64,000 bases of DNA from the NCBI GenBank assembly GCA_903772945.1, contig CAICTM010000182.1, positions 33,726-97,725 of the forward strand. Direction: 5' to 3'. Shown here piece after piece: positions 52,507 through 63,570 of this stretch. The notes under the pieces were generated by a model. The model had not been told where the DNA came from. It saw only the letters and a list, made by a program, of their open reading frames with translations, and made no database searches. The translations under genes were made by a program, and so were the position numbers. Within the stretch, counting starts at the first letter, position 1, and each line of letters starts with the position of its first letter. Source of the DNA: Seminavis robusta. Taxonomy: Eukaryota > Bacillariophyta > Bacillariophyceae > Naviculales > Naviculaceae.

Positions 52507-55500
52507 ATGTTAGCAAGAGCCCGGTCAAGCAGCAACAGGAGCAACTTCAATATTGGCAATGCTTGCATGAATAGTGACTGGAGTACAGGTGCAGGTACTT
52601 CAGGTACATGTACCGGTACACGGGATCGGGATTTGTTTACCGGTAGTACTGGTAGCCTGAATGGCGCCTGGAACGATGTGAGTACTCTGACGATCGACGA
52701 GGACATGGCAGCAACGGCTACAGCTACAGCAACGGTCACAGCAGTTCAAGTGCTGTCACGGTCATCCAATGCCAATTCGAATGCGTCGCTATCTGGCAGT
52801 ACACATGCAGGTACACATACAGGTAGATCTACTAGTATAGGTCGAGATGGAGGAGATGTAGATCGAGGTCTGATCCTGAAGCCACGGTCGTCTTTCGAAC
52901 AACGCACCAGCGATCGACTCAAGGAAATGGATCTGGCATTGTGTACGCTGAGATTTGCTGATCTGCCCTTGTACGGACGAGACACACAGCTAGATACCCT
53001 TCAACGGCTTGCCAAGTCTCTCACCAAGCAGACATTCACACGGGGATTGCTCACCATCAATGGACTCTCTGGCAGTGGCAAGACTGCATTGGCAGTCAAC
53101 CTAGAAACCATGGCCACTGGACTTTCACTTGGACTTTTCCCCGCTTACAAATGTGAACTTGGCAATACGAATGAAGATCCATTTGCTTGCATTGAACATG
53201 TCATTGATGCTCTCTGCCAGCAAATATTGCAATTGCCATTGAGACAAGGACAGCCTCTCCTCCACTCTACTGGGACTAGTACTGCTTCCACTATCAGTAT
53301 CAGTAGTACTGGCACTGGCACTGGATCGTCCTCCACTTCTAATTCCGGTACTGGTACTTGCAACAAGGTTTTCCTACAAGACATCACTGACACACTAGCC
53401 AAAGAGTTGGACAAGACGGAAAAGGAAGCATTGATGGCAGCTATTCCTGCATTTGCAGACATACTATCCATAGCCACAGTAACAGCAACAGCAACAGCAA
53501 GTTCAGAACAACCCCAAGAGCCCCAGGCAAGCAATAAGGATGCGACATCCTACAAAGAAGAAGCCTCCAAAATGCACTATGTCTTTCGACACTTTATACG
53601 CATTGTGGCAACACATTGTCCCATTACCATTCTCATTGATGATTGTCAATGGGCCGATGCTGCATCCTTCCAATGGATCAAAGCTTTGCTCACGGAAACA
53701 ACTGACACTTGCAATGACGTCGACGTGGGAACAGTACTAGTTGTACTATGCTATCGAACCAATGAGGTCAACCAGCAACATGAATTGAGCAAGATGCTGT
53801 GCGATTTGAAGCAGAACGACAGCGACATCAATAACAACAGCGACAACCAAGCCTTTCTCCTGGAAGAACTAGCAGTGGGAAACTTGACAGTGCAAGACGT
53901 TAACTCCTTACTGTCTGCACTCATTTCATGCTCGGACCTCAACGAAACTCTGGAGCTGGCCAAGATCGTACACGAAAAGAGTACGTCATGATCAATGATC
54001 AATGATCAACGATCAACCCCATCGTACTAGTTGTGTGCTCATTCTCGTCTTGCTTTTCATAAACTTGTGTGCAGCTCTCGGAAATGCGTTCTTTGTCGTA
54101 CAGTTCATTATGCGTCTTCGAGATGATCAGCATTTGTCATTCAGTTTGGGGCTCATGAAATGGGTATGGTCCGATGCTAACGAAATCAAAACGAACTATC
54201 AATCCACTGATAACGTGGGCGATCTCATGAAGGGGAAACTACAGGACAATGCAACTGCTTTGAGTGTCCTGCCAGTGGCGGCATGCCTAGGTTCCATGTT
54301 CCCTACTGCTGCTGTGGTAGATGTCATTGAACGGTTACGAGAACATCAACAAATGACAGACCAAGATGAAGACGCAAATGACACTCTCGATGCGGCTACG
54401 TCTATACGGGAATGTTGTGAGGAAGGATTCCTAGAACCAGTCCCAGGGAGTCCAGACAACACTCGATTTGTTCATGACCAGATCCAACAAGCCGCCCTTC
54501 TCTTTGCCAATCAAGAGTTGAAAATTGCTATTGGAAACGTCTTGTTGGATCTATACGCAGGGCGCCAAGAAGAACTAGGATATATGATACATGCAGCCCT
54601 CCCTCTCGTCAACCTTCAGACAACTGCCCCAAGTGACCCAAAACGTCTCCAGATCATCCAAATGAATGCTTCGGCAGGCAGAAGGGCATTGGAATGTTCA
54701 GCTTTTGAACAAGCAGTGCTTCACTTGAAGACGGCAGTCAGCTTGTTGATTGACAGTCATTGGGCTAAAAATGAGGAGCTTTCGGCGGAAATCTTCACCA
54801 TGGCTGCGGCAGCAGATTTTTGCACGGGAGATCTAGAACGTGTACAAACACACGCAGACCAAGTCCTTGGAAGACCGTACGTCCCTTTGCTTGACAAGGT
54901 CGACATTTGTCACACAATGATGGATGTCTATGAGAGTACCTTTAACAGCAACAAAGGGGTTTTGCTCGGATCAAAGATCTTGAAGGATTTGGGACGTCGC
55001 TTCCCAAAAAGAAAACTGGGAATCACTACCAAGACGTTGTCGGGTCTACTCAACGCAAAGCTGCAACTCAAGAAGAAGCTGTCAAAGGAAGCATTGTCGA
55101 AAAAACCAATCACCACTGACAGAAAGACGCTGGCAACTATGCGGATGCTGGACAAGTTTGCATCGGCAGTCTATCATGCCAAGCCAGAACTCCTTCCTCT
55201 AGTCCTCCTTGAGTCAACAAAGTGCTCTGAGACGCTTGGTTTGAATGCGTACTCAGCAGCTGCGTATCCTTTCGTTGGGTTGATATTTGCAGGAGTCTTT
55301 GAAGACTTTGAAACGTGAGTTCTTGCATGCTCCTATTATTTGAAACCGAGTCTCTCGCATTTGATGGAACACTCATCTCATCTCCGTTATTCTCCTTTTC
55401 TGTACGTTTCTGTTTTGCCGTTTTTGCCGGTGAAGTGCCAAAGTCTGCGGGGAAGCTGGTGTCATGATCATGAGACGATGTGACTTTCCGCGGATCAATT

Positions 55501-56519
55501 CACGTTGCATTATGCTGGCGTACGGCCTTTGCATTCATTGGTCTACTCCCTTGAAGGACTGTCTGAATACTCTTCGTGAAGGGTACGAGACAGGGATGAA
55601 AACCGGTACATTGACTGCGGATGGAGCCTTTGGGGCCATCCACTTCTACTTGTCATTTTGCTTCTGGTCGGGCCTGGATTTGAAGACTCTTCATGCCGAT
55701 TATTCAACGTACATTCGCCAAATGGATGAATGTGGAGCTGCCAAGGCAGCGTTAATGACGAAACCCAACAGACACATTATCACTCGACTTCGTGGTTTGC
55801 CGGATGAAATGAATGAGGAAGAGGTCGTATCCTTCTCGAGGGAGAAGAAGGATCCAGTTGTCGAGTGTTTTCTTCGTTGGGCTCAAATCTGGCTTGCCTG
55901 CTACTTGGGCCACCACCGGGAAGCGGCAGAGCTGTCATTGGAATGGATCCCCAAGATCGTGAAGCTCTTGGCAGCCCACAACATTGTTTTGGAATCAATT
56001 TTTGTCAGCGCGCTCTCTTCCATGGCAGTGATACGCGAGACTGGTGGGAACAAGAAGCTTCGAAAGCATGCCACGTTCTGCCGAAAAAAGATGAAGTCAT
56101 GGGTTTCGAAAGGAAACCCCAACTGTGTTGCTCGTAAGTTCGCACCATGCAGATTCGCACCGATCCGTTGTTGGAAAATTGTTCATGCCTCACTAATAAC
56201 TATCTTGCTATCTTGCGCAATCAACCATATTGGCTGCCACCATGCAGATGAATCGCTGCTGGAGGCCGAACATCGAGCCATGCAAAAGGATCGAGCCCTT
56301 GCAGTCCGTAGTTTTGAGGTTGCTGTTCTTTTGGCCGGACGTCGTGGTCTAACCCATCTTCAAGCTCTATCGAATGAGCGGTTTGCGATATACTTGAATG
56401 AAGTAGGGGAATTGGAAGATGCGAAATACCGTTTTGGTCAAGCTCAGTTTTTGTATTCTGACTGGGGTGCTACTGTGAAGGCGAATGAAATGCGAGTGAT
56501 GAAGGAGAGCATGGAATGA
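52507..56519 (+). CDS. STAND/AAA_16 ATPase with helical-repeat C-terminus (4 exons, 1227 aa)
   Basis: Exons 52507-53980, 54075-55314, 55436-56133 and 56248-56519; introns of 94, 121 and 114 nt with GTACGT/TGCAG, GTGAGT/TGAAG and GTAAGT/TGCAG ends. Residues 1-140 are low-complexity, in part encoded by palindromic microsatellites. The ATPase starts at LPLYGRDTQLDTL (about 153), with Walker A GLSGSGKT at 186-193 and Walker B ITILIDDCQWAD at about 373-384. A Ser/Thr/Gly insert lies between them. Spliced residues HEKTLGNAFFVVQF and MRLRDDQHLSF are typical of AAA_16/predicted-ATPase proteins that often accompany bacterial-like sensor kinases. The remainder is helical (HDQIQQAALLFANQELKIAI; EAEHRAMQKDRALAVRSFEV), consistent with TPR-like repeats. 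No kinase or PAS domain is seen. Likely a signalling scaffold ATPase. Confidence 0.8.
53988..54016. repeat. TGATCAA direct repeats in ATPase intron 1
   Basis: ATGATCA-type heptamers occur four times back to back (TGATCAATGATCAATGATCA, then ACGATCAAC) just after the donor site. Confidence 0.8.
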
Positions 56520-57627
56520 TTCGCCTCGACTCGACTCGTTGAGGTCGGGTGGTTGCGCTGAAGGGAGGTATACGGGGGTAGATATAATATATTTCAAGGA
56601 TCTGTTGTCCAGCCATACAGTGTACTGGTAAGGTACCGCGTACTGTAGCATGTTTTTCTCGTACGGTACTACGAGTATGCTTTGGCAGGTCGATGGCACG
56701 ACAGTAGAAGAGTCGTGTGCAATCGTTGGTATGTCCTCGAAGTTTCGAAGTACTACGGTACGGCATGCAACGTAGGACATCCATTCTTGCTTGTGGTTCC
56801 TTTGCCACGGCGCTGTGATGCTCATGGTAATAGTACCGGTACCGGCGGCGGATCAAGTCCTCTCTCGGTTGGCTGCATGCTTTAATTAAGCTAGCTAAGC
56901 GCCAGAGAGGTGCGTGCGATCGATCGGTACCGGTAGTACCGGTACCGGTAGCATTGCTCGTGTTGCTCGAGATCCATCTGTTTTGCAGTACGGCCGGTAT
57001 CACGGAATCGAATCCCGAGCTCCTCGGTCCTCGGTCCTCGCTCCTCATCCAGCAAGCAACGATCAGTTCAGGCACTGCGATGGCTTTGGCGCGGGCCTTG
57101 CGGCGACTGATCAGGTCGACAGATTCTATGGATGGTGCGTCATGACAAAATGCAAATCGAGGAAAGCAAAGATCCTCGAGATCTCGAGCTGAAACAAAGA
57201 TCTGATCACTTGTATGACCGCCAAGTTTGTTCTAAAGCAACTTGACTGTCTTTTTCCGTTGCAAACGTGGATAGCTAAGATTTCTTGCTGGTTTTTGTCC
57301 TTTTTGGACAAGAATACGAATGACGCAATGACGCAATCGTCGTTGGTGTTGGTTCGGTTTGTGTAGGAGCTGGTAGGTTTTCTACGACCAGTCAGTAGGC
57401 AAACGTCAGCCGAATAGCGATCTTGAACTTGTGTCCGTACAGGTTCGCACTCGTACCGCGCCGTAGGAGAGTTAGTATTCCCCATGCAACGCAATCCAGG
57501 TTGTGGCGCTCTTCCGCCAATAACTACTAGCTACTAGTAGTTTGATGTGTCTTTTGGCTGTCTTTGGCTTGTCTCACAATTTCTAAACATCATTCAAATT
57601 GCAACATTGCAAATTGCAACTGCCATC
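56520..57627. other. Intergenic, no supported gene
   Basis: Contains GGTACCGGTAGTACCGGTAC and related words at about 56926-56950, and a single GAA/TTC inverted element near 56740 (CGAAGTTTCGAAG). No coding support despite long open minus-strand frames. Presumed promoter of the Tim17-like gene at the right end. Confidence 0.6.
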
Positions 57628-58782
57628 ATGAAGAGCGCATCATCCTGTCTGTTGGTGTTTGTACTGCTGCTGTGTAGTTTCAGTAAAAGCAGAGCTTCCA
57701 CTTCTTCTTCTCTTCTCAAATCTCTCCAACAGACTTCCAAGGTCTCCACCAGTGCTAGTGCTGCTAGTGCTGCCAGTGGTGGATTGCGTATTCCATTCTT
57801 GAAGAGACAACTCTCAGTGTCTTTAGTGTCTTCAGTCCCCGTAAAAGTTGGTACACAACTTACGCAAGTTACGAAACACGGACAAGCGGCTCTTGGATGG
57901 ACGGTACCCAGGCAATCCATTACTGCTACTAGTACTAGTACTAGTAGTACAGGATTCACCCAGTTCAGCCAAAGAGCCACCAGATTGCAAACTCGGCTTC
58001 AAAGATCTTTTTCTCTCAGAGCCATCTTTAGTGACGTCATCACCAACCATCCTGGGTCTGCTAGTGCTTCTACTAGTGCTTCTACTAGTACTAGTACCTA
58101 TGGCACTCACCTACAGAGGATAGCCACTGGAACCATCCAAGAAAGTTGGAGTGGTTTTGTAGGAGGATACACTCTGGCTACTTCCTCTGCCATTGCCAGG
58201 AGACTACTCTCTTACACCAGGCCCACCTTGGCCTCTACTATGCACAGTACTACTTCCACTGCAGCCTACTTGGGCACTTCACCAGCTGCTTCCATCAACC
58301 AAGTCCTACCATATTCTTCGATACTATCATTCTCACAACAGACTCTGCAAATGCATTCACAGTCATTACAGTTTGGAATTGAATGGGCACAAATGTCTGC
58401 CGTATTTGGAGCTTCCAGGTTGATTGTACAGACCATTCGAAAAAAAGACGATGAATGGAACACTGTCGTTGGAAGTGCACTAGCTGGATCTGTATTTGCT
58501 TGTTTGCCAAAACCAACAAAACCACTACATGGACTTAATCCAATTTCAAGAGCCATTCCCTTTGGCGCAATGACACGAGGAGCCATGCTATACGGATGCA
58601 CCATGTTTCTATTGCATCCTACGCTGTGGAAGGATGGCATGCACAAAGCAATGCTCTTGCCACCAACTACACCACCATCAACAGCATCTACAACAACGTC
58701 ACAACCTGAACCGCCAATCACACTCACGGCAAATCGGTTTCGAAATCAACCCATGCAATGGTGGGACGGGGGAATCCAGTAG
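57628..58782 (+). CDS. Tim17/22/23 (PRAT)-like membrane protein with N-terminal signal sequence, 384 aa
   Basis: The ATG at 57628 is chosen because it starts a signal-peptide-like segment (MKSASSCLLVFVLLLCSFS). Residues 25-170 are Ser/Thr-rich, partly encoded by ACTAGTACTAGT repeats. The C-terminal part holds FVGGYTLATSSAIARRLLS and WAQMSAVFGASRLIVQTIRK. KDDEWNTVVGSALAGSVFAC and GAMTRGAMLYGCTMFLL follow. The RKKDDEWNTVVGSALAG block strongly resembles the conserved PRAT signature (R-x-K-D-D-x-W-N with a following Gly-rich helix). A signal peptide before it suggests import into the secondary plastid or its envelopes rather than mitochondria, but this is inference; no phenylalanine-type plastid motif is obvious. 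Confidence 0.6.
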   Translation: MKSASSCLLVFVLLLCSFSKSRASTSSSLLKSLQQTSKVSTSASAASAASGGLRIPFLKRQLSVSLVSSVPVKVGTQLTQVTKHGQAALGWTVPRQSITATSTSTSSTGFTQFSQRATRLQTRLQRSFSLRAIFSDVITNHPGSASASTSASTSTSTYGTHLQRIATGTIQESWSGFVGGYTLATSSAIARRLLSYTRPTLASTMHSTTSTAAYLGTSPAASINQVLPYSSILSFSQQTLQMHSQSLQFGIEWAQMSAVFGASRLIVQTIRKKDDEWNTVVGSALAGSVFACLPKPTKPLHGLNPISRAIPFGAMTRGAMLYGCTMFLLHPTLWKDGMHKAMLLPPTTPPSTASTTTSQPEPPITLTANRFRNQPMQWWDGGIQ

Positions 58783-59555
58783 TGTCCACGCGACAACGAT
58801 TGGATCACAAGCAAATAATGAGCAAACAACAACAAGGCGCAAACGCACAACACATGACGTTGCTGGCAATTTTCATCACTCCGCCAGATGCCGCCATACA
58901 TCATACATGATGTACATACATCCATACTTCATTCATTCATTCATTCATTCATCCATGCTACTTTAAAATTATGTACTCTATAACTAAATAACTAAATAAT
59001 GTAACTTCCAAACAAACAACTACAATGACATCTATGCTGTAGTGAAAGCTCCGTGGGGATAGTCTCGTGGTTGTGGCTGTACGGTGTGCCGTTACGTGGA
59101 CTGGGTCGTCTTATCAAGCTGTCTACGGAGCGGCTATGTGACCTTCTACTATTAATAGTATTATAGTCTAGCTATTGTGGAATCCAATCCATGCTTGACT
59201 GTACTGTATGGACAAGGTGGCATCCCGTTCCGTGACCGGCCAGCTTCATCGTAGCTGTATACCGTCAAAACAAAAACTCTCGTCGCTTCTGATGCTCTCG
59301 TGCATGCCTTCGGAAAACGATCTACAGGTATTGGGGACTTGCTTTGCCATGCCGTCGGCGCGTCCACCTCCAGCTGCAGCTCTACTCCATTTCCGGCTGG
59401 ACAAGTCACAAGGAACTGATCACAGAAACAGCTCGGGGCATGTCTATCGATACAAAGTAGACTACATGTATGATGTATGTATATTTCTAAACTCTACTTG
59501 TTTACACTACGTGATGTTATGAATGAGTGGAATTGTGAATACAGCCAGTCACCGA
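58783..59555. other. Intergenic between convergent genes
   Basis: 3' space of the Tim17-like gene (plus) and the kinase gene (minus). Includes an ATTC array (58928-58952) and CTAATAACT-type A/T-rich repeats near 58981-59000. No gene. Confidence 0.65.
58928..58952. repeat. (ATTC)n microsatellite
   Basis: About six perfect four-base units. Confidence 0.9.
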
Positions 59556-61070
59556 TTAGGCAGCCCGGGCAAGGGTAATGGAGCTGTCAATGTCTGCTTC
59601 AAGTTCTTCCTCGACATCCCAGTCGCCCATTTGATCAATTACCTCCAGCAACTGATCGAGTACATCCATCATGGTAGCCCTGGTGATGACGGAGGGAGAC
59701 CAGGCACGCTCCAACGTCACAACCAAGGAAGGAGGCAACACATAGTTTGACACACAGGGTCGCTCATGTTGCTTGCACACAGTATCCAAAAATTGTTCAA
59801 CTTTGTCAATGTTTTCGTATGGTTTCTTCCTGGAAATCATTTCCACTACGGTCATGGCCCAGGCGTAGACGTCAGATTTGCGATTGTATCCTTGGCCGAG
59901 CAACATCTCGGGACTCATGTATCTCATGGTGCCTGCCATTGACATGTTGTAGCAGGTTTGTTCGGGATCAATGTTAAAATTCCTTTGAGCTGGGAGCTGG
60001 CGACACAGCCCGAAATCAAAGAGTTGCAGACGGTCAAAGGGGTAGAGAGAGGAGGAAGACAAAGGCAAGAATCCCGCGTTGTCGGCTTTGACATCGCGAA
60101 AGATGAGGCGTCGTTGGTGGAGATAACCCAATGCCGACGCCAACTGCGTCGCATAGTCCACAATTGCCTCGATATTGGGGACTCGCACAGGAGCTGACGT
60201 GTTGTTGGTCGGCAGCTCTTCCCATTGATCAATACGGTTGGCCAGAGTGTCGGTCAATCGATCCATGACCAGAAAGAACTCGTTGTGACGACCGCTACGG
60301 AGAGAACCGGCGCCGCCAAGGGCAACTCCTCGTAGCTTGACAATATTGGGGTGATTCATGGCTGCTAGAAAGTTGGCTTCCTGCTCTAGATCTAGGACAG
60401 CTTGGTAGAATCGCGTTGGGTTGTCCAGGAGCTCACTCTTGAGATGCTTGACGACCAAAGATTGGTTCTCTCCTCCATCTTTATCTGCCTGATCTTGAGA
60501 GGTGGAGTTGGTCACGTCCTCTTGCATCGTTTGTCTGGCTTCCTTTTCCGCGGCACTGAGACTGACACGCTCCTGCTTGATGTATCTGTTCTTGAGTTGA
60601 ACAGCTTGGATGCTAAAGACCTCCGAAAAGCCCCCCGAACCGAGCAGCTCACCAACCTCGAGTTCTTTGCGGTGGAGGGGAGCCACGACCAGTTCGTCTT
60701 TGAACGGGTGTACATGTACCTGATCGACCTGGGTATCTTCAAAGGGAACCAAGAAAGCAGAGCTGCTGCTCTCTACAAAGGTGGCACTGCATCCGTACAT
60801 GTTGCTTTGCTTCTGGTGCAACTCGGCAATGACATGGGAAGCAATGTTGCGGACCAACTGGCGATCCGAAACGCGACGGAAGAATGACTTGCCGTCACTG
60901 CTGGAACGCCCGGGAAGCTGCTGCTTGCCGCTGCGGGAACGAGATCGTAGCAGGGGGATCTTGAGATTGAGCATCTTGGTCAAACTCCGTGGTTTGCCGT
61001 TTCCAGCGTTGCCCGTATCGGTAGTGTTGGCGTTGGCGTTGGCGTTGTTGGTAGAGGCAGCGCTGCTCAT
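59556..61070 (-). CDS. Serine/threonine protein kinase, 504 aa
   Basis: The ATG at 61070 is chosen (MSSAASTNNAN); the open frame extends upstream but without an ATG. Residues 1-140 are a basic, Ser-rich tail. The kinase domain has a glycine loop LLGSGGFSEVF (about 142-152), the ATP lysine in SLVVKHLKSE (about 208), the helix C region LEQEANFLAAMNHPNIVKLR, catalytic loop IFRDVKADNAGF (Phe in place of His of HRD), DFG as LFDFGLCRQL (about 352), and MRYMSPEMLLGQGYNRKSDV as the activation-segment end. An insert of about 40 residues sits between the glycine loop and the lysine. Overall it resembles TKL/RAF-like or other plant-type soluble kinases found in diatoms. No membrane segment; cytosolic. 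Catalysis is expected because K, D and DFG are intact. Confidence 0.85.
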   Translation of the reverse strand: MSSAASTNNANANANTTDTGNAGNGKPRSLTKMLNLKIPLLRSRSRSGKQQLPGRSSSDGKSFFRRVSDRQLVRNIASHVIAELHQKQSNMYGCSATFVESSSSAFLVPFEDTQVDQVHVHPFKDELVVAPLHRKELEVGELLGSGGFSEVFSIQAVQLKNRYIKQERVSLSAAEKEARQTMQEDVTNSTSQDQADKDGGENQSLVVKHLKSELLDNPTRFYQAVLDLEQEANFLAAMNHPNIVKLRGVALGGAGSLRSGRHNEFFLVMDRLTDTLANRIDQWEELPTNNTSAPVRVPNIEAIVDYATQLASALGYLHQRRLIFRDVKADNAGFLPLSSSSLYPFDRLQLFDFGLCRQLPAQRNFNIDPEQTCYNMSMAGTMRYMSPEMLLGQGYNRKSDVYAWAMTVVEMISRKKPYENIDKVEQFLDTVCKQHERPCVSNYVLPPSLVVTLERAWSPSVITRATMMDVLDQLLEVIDQMGDWDVEEELEADIDSSITLARAA

Positions 61071-62751
61071 TCTTCTACTAGTAATAGTTCTTCTGGTTCG
61101 ACTTGCTGATATCCTGATAGATGGGTTCACGAGTTGCGAAGTTCCAAATTGTGAGTCTCGAGATTTCGAGTGATGGGCTCGAGCAAGCAATAAGTGTGAC
61201 TGTCACTCTGAGTAAGGGTGGTAACAGTATTAATATCAGTACGACGATGCAGAGGCTCATCCACAACCAAATGCAAAGTATTCAACTCCATCTGCATGCC
61301 CGAATCAACAACACTAGGAACAAACAAACTGAATAAATAAACAATAAACATACAAACTGGGTATAGTACCGTACTGGAGTGGTCAGCAAGTAAAGTGGCC
61401 AACAACTACGGTGGCCGCAGCAACGCCGAAACCAGCACCTTTTACTTGTAGCGGTACTATTAGCTACACTGTACATGTACTAGTACCGAAACACCAGGCC
61501 GAACGCAGTCATTGGAAATTTCAGCTGGACAGTGGCCTTCTTCCGAGTGACCGTACTCCAGACGTGGCCTTTAGAAAACGAATGCGAACAGAACGAGAAC
61601 TGGATGCTTCTGGACAATAGAAGTGAAGTCAAGATTTAGTATACAGACAACTCAAGGTTCCACTGGTCCACAGCATGTTCCAAGAAAGGGACATAAATTT
61701 GATAGAAAGAGAGCCAAAGGACAGAACACCTCGGAGAACTCTTTTAAGCTCTTACTAAGTCTTTAGGTGGGAAGAACATCAGTTTCGATGTGAGTTCGCG
61801 CTGTTCAATCGCTGCTCAATCGCTTTTCACAATTCGCAATTGCTTCTCACTTTTTATCCAAAATACTGTCAGTGGTACCGCAAGTTGCAAAAATGATGCC
61901 CCCCTTCAATGATAATAAGCTTGATAATAGCAGCATCAATGGCCATCCCACGGAGTCTTCCTAGCTAGGTGCCTCCCTGGTAGCACAGGCAGCGTCCTTG
62001 GGGAAAGAAAGTTCCGAACTTTCTTGATTTTATTGACAGGCAGATTCGATTCACAGATTCTTTCTACCTCGAGCATCGACCACTCAAGCAGCAGTACCGT
62101 ACAAATGCAAGCACGCCGAAGGAGCATGGCGTTTTTGCCACCAAGACTCGGTCACCAGTGTTGGAAAAAGATGCTCTTTGCTTTTTCCGCAAGAAAAGCA
62201 AACCATCCAGCAGCTACCCAAGCTTACAAAGCTCATTGACGAAGAGTATAGGTCTGGCTCTATAGCTCTAGTAGGTGCGGTGCCATTGAAACCAATCTCG
62301 TGCATCCACGGCCAAGGCCCAAAACGTCCACTTCAGATTGTTTTGAAACACAGTAGGGCAACTAGTCTCCCCACAATTGAACATTACGGGAGTACCTAGT
62401 AGAAGACCGTATGACCTAGAAGACTGTCCCTGCATCCTGTCATTGTGGCTGTCTGACAAGTTCCGCCTGTGTGTGGCCTCTTCATCGAAAAGGCATGAGT
62501 AGGAGCTTCTAGCCAGAATCGAAGAACACCAAATCGAAATATATATCGGTTGATTGGTTGGTGTCTACTTGCTTGTATGGTGGCCAGTTGGCTTGTGTCT
62601 CAGGCGTTGCGGCCGCCTGTAGGGTTCCTTGGCGGGCATCCGACTTCCTGTAACGCGTAAGATTACTGGACTGCAAGAATCAACGCCCTCTGGGCAATTA
62701 GTTTTTCGAGTGCAAGGCATTCTAAAACGATACGGTGCGGTTACATGTTGT
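61071..62751. other. Intergenic, no supported gene
   Basis: 1.7 kb with TACATGTACTAG words near 61472 and the kinase promoter at its left end. Open frames of 60-75 codons near 62000-62400 have no recognisable content. Confidence 0.6.
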
Positions 62752-63570
62752 TCAGTGCCTATATTCATTGTGTTTGGGAGGGATCCAATGGAGGCAGCTT
62801 TCCACAACAGCTGCGGCATTGGATTGTTCACACTGTCCGTGAGCAATGACGAGTTTTTCTGGTTTCCAGTCCAGCAGGATGTGATCGAGTGTCTGTCTGG
62901 CCTTGTCTCGTTTTCGCCCAAGTCGAAATAGCAAACGCCACTCTCTGGGAGTGGATCCATTCTCTCCTCCCACTCCATCCATCTTCATGATCCATCCCTT
63001 GATTCCGGTGAGTGACTCGATGGGTTGTCTTTGGATCAAGTCAGTAAAGATGACAGTCTTGGAGGGTTTGTGAAAGAAAACAACTTCCTTGGGCCAACCT
63101 CCGTCAAAGACGGTTTGGTCGATTTCAGCAGCATAAGACGGATGCGGTTCGTCAAAGCTTTCAACAGGTTCAAATTTCAAGCCCGCTGCGCACTCACGCT
63201 CCTGAAGGCACGGTGAAGCGTACATTTTGGCCTGAGGAAAGCGATCTTGCCACTCTTTCATGAATAGCCAATGAATACAATTGGGGCTGACAATGTGCTT
63301 CACAGGGCCTGCAGTTCTCTCCACTTCACTGGCAAGTTCGTCGTCCAGAGAAATAGGGGACCAAATCCATGAACACTTACTCACTTCGGTGCTGGTATCC
63401 ATCGAAGAATCTGGTATTGAAATCACAGCCATTCGTGTGGGATAAGGAAACCCATAGAAGCTCACAACGGGACCTTCCACTAGCCACAGATTGACTGCAA
63501 AGGGAATTAGTCGGCTGCCACTAGTATTACTTGCACTAGTACTTGTATTGATGTCAGCACTCATACTCAT
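62752..63570 (-). CDS. DUF4336 family protein (metallo-beta-lactamase-like), 272 aa
   Basis: An ATG-started frame. After a short Ser/Thr-rich start, the conserved order is seen: VNLWLVEGPVVSFYGFPYPT, RMAVISIP, WIWSPISLDDELASEVERTA, GPVKHIVSPNCIHWLFMKEW, FPQAKMYASPCLQER, WPKEVVFFHKPSKTVIFTDL, and near the end WKPEKLVIAHGQCEQSNAAA. These are the hallmarks of DUF4336, a metallo-beta-lactamase-like group of unknown function present in bacteria and many algae. Length is typical. No signal peptide; no intron. An expected hydrolase fold is inferred from the family; the substrate is unknown. Confidence 0.85.
   Translation of the reverse strand: MSMSADINTSTSASNTSGSRLIPFAVNLWLVEGPVVSFYGFPYPTRMAVISIPDSSMDTSTEVSKCSWIWSPISLDDELASEVERTAGPVKHIVSPNCIHWLFMKEWQDRFPQAKMYASPCLQERECAAGLKFEPVESFDEPHPSYAAEIDQTVFDGGWPKEVVFFHKPSKTVIFTDLIQRQPIESLTGIKGWIMKMDGVGGENGSTPREWRLLFRLGRKRDKARQTLDHILLDWKPEKLVIAHGQCEQSNAAAVVESCLHWIPPKHNEYRH

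Noticed and set aside
56470-57075. 201-codon minus-strand frame
   Set aside because: Runs through microsatellite and intergenic sequence and overlaps the 3' end of the STAND ATPase gene; no domain.
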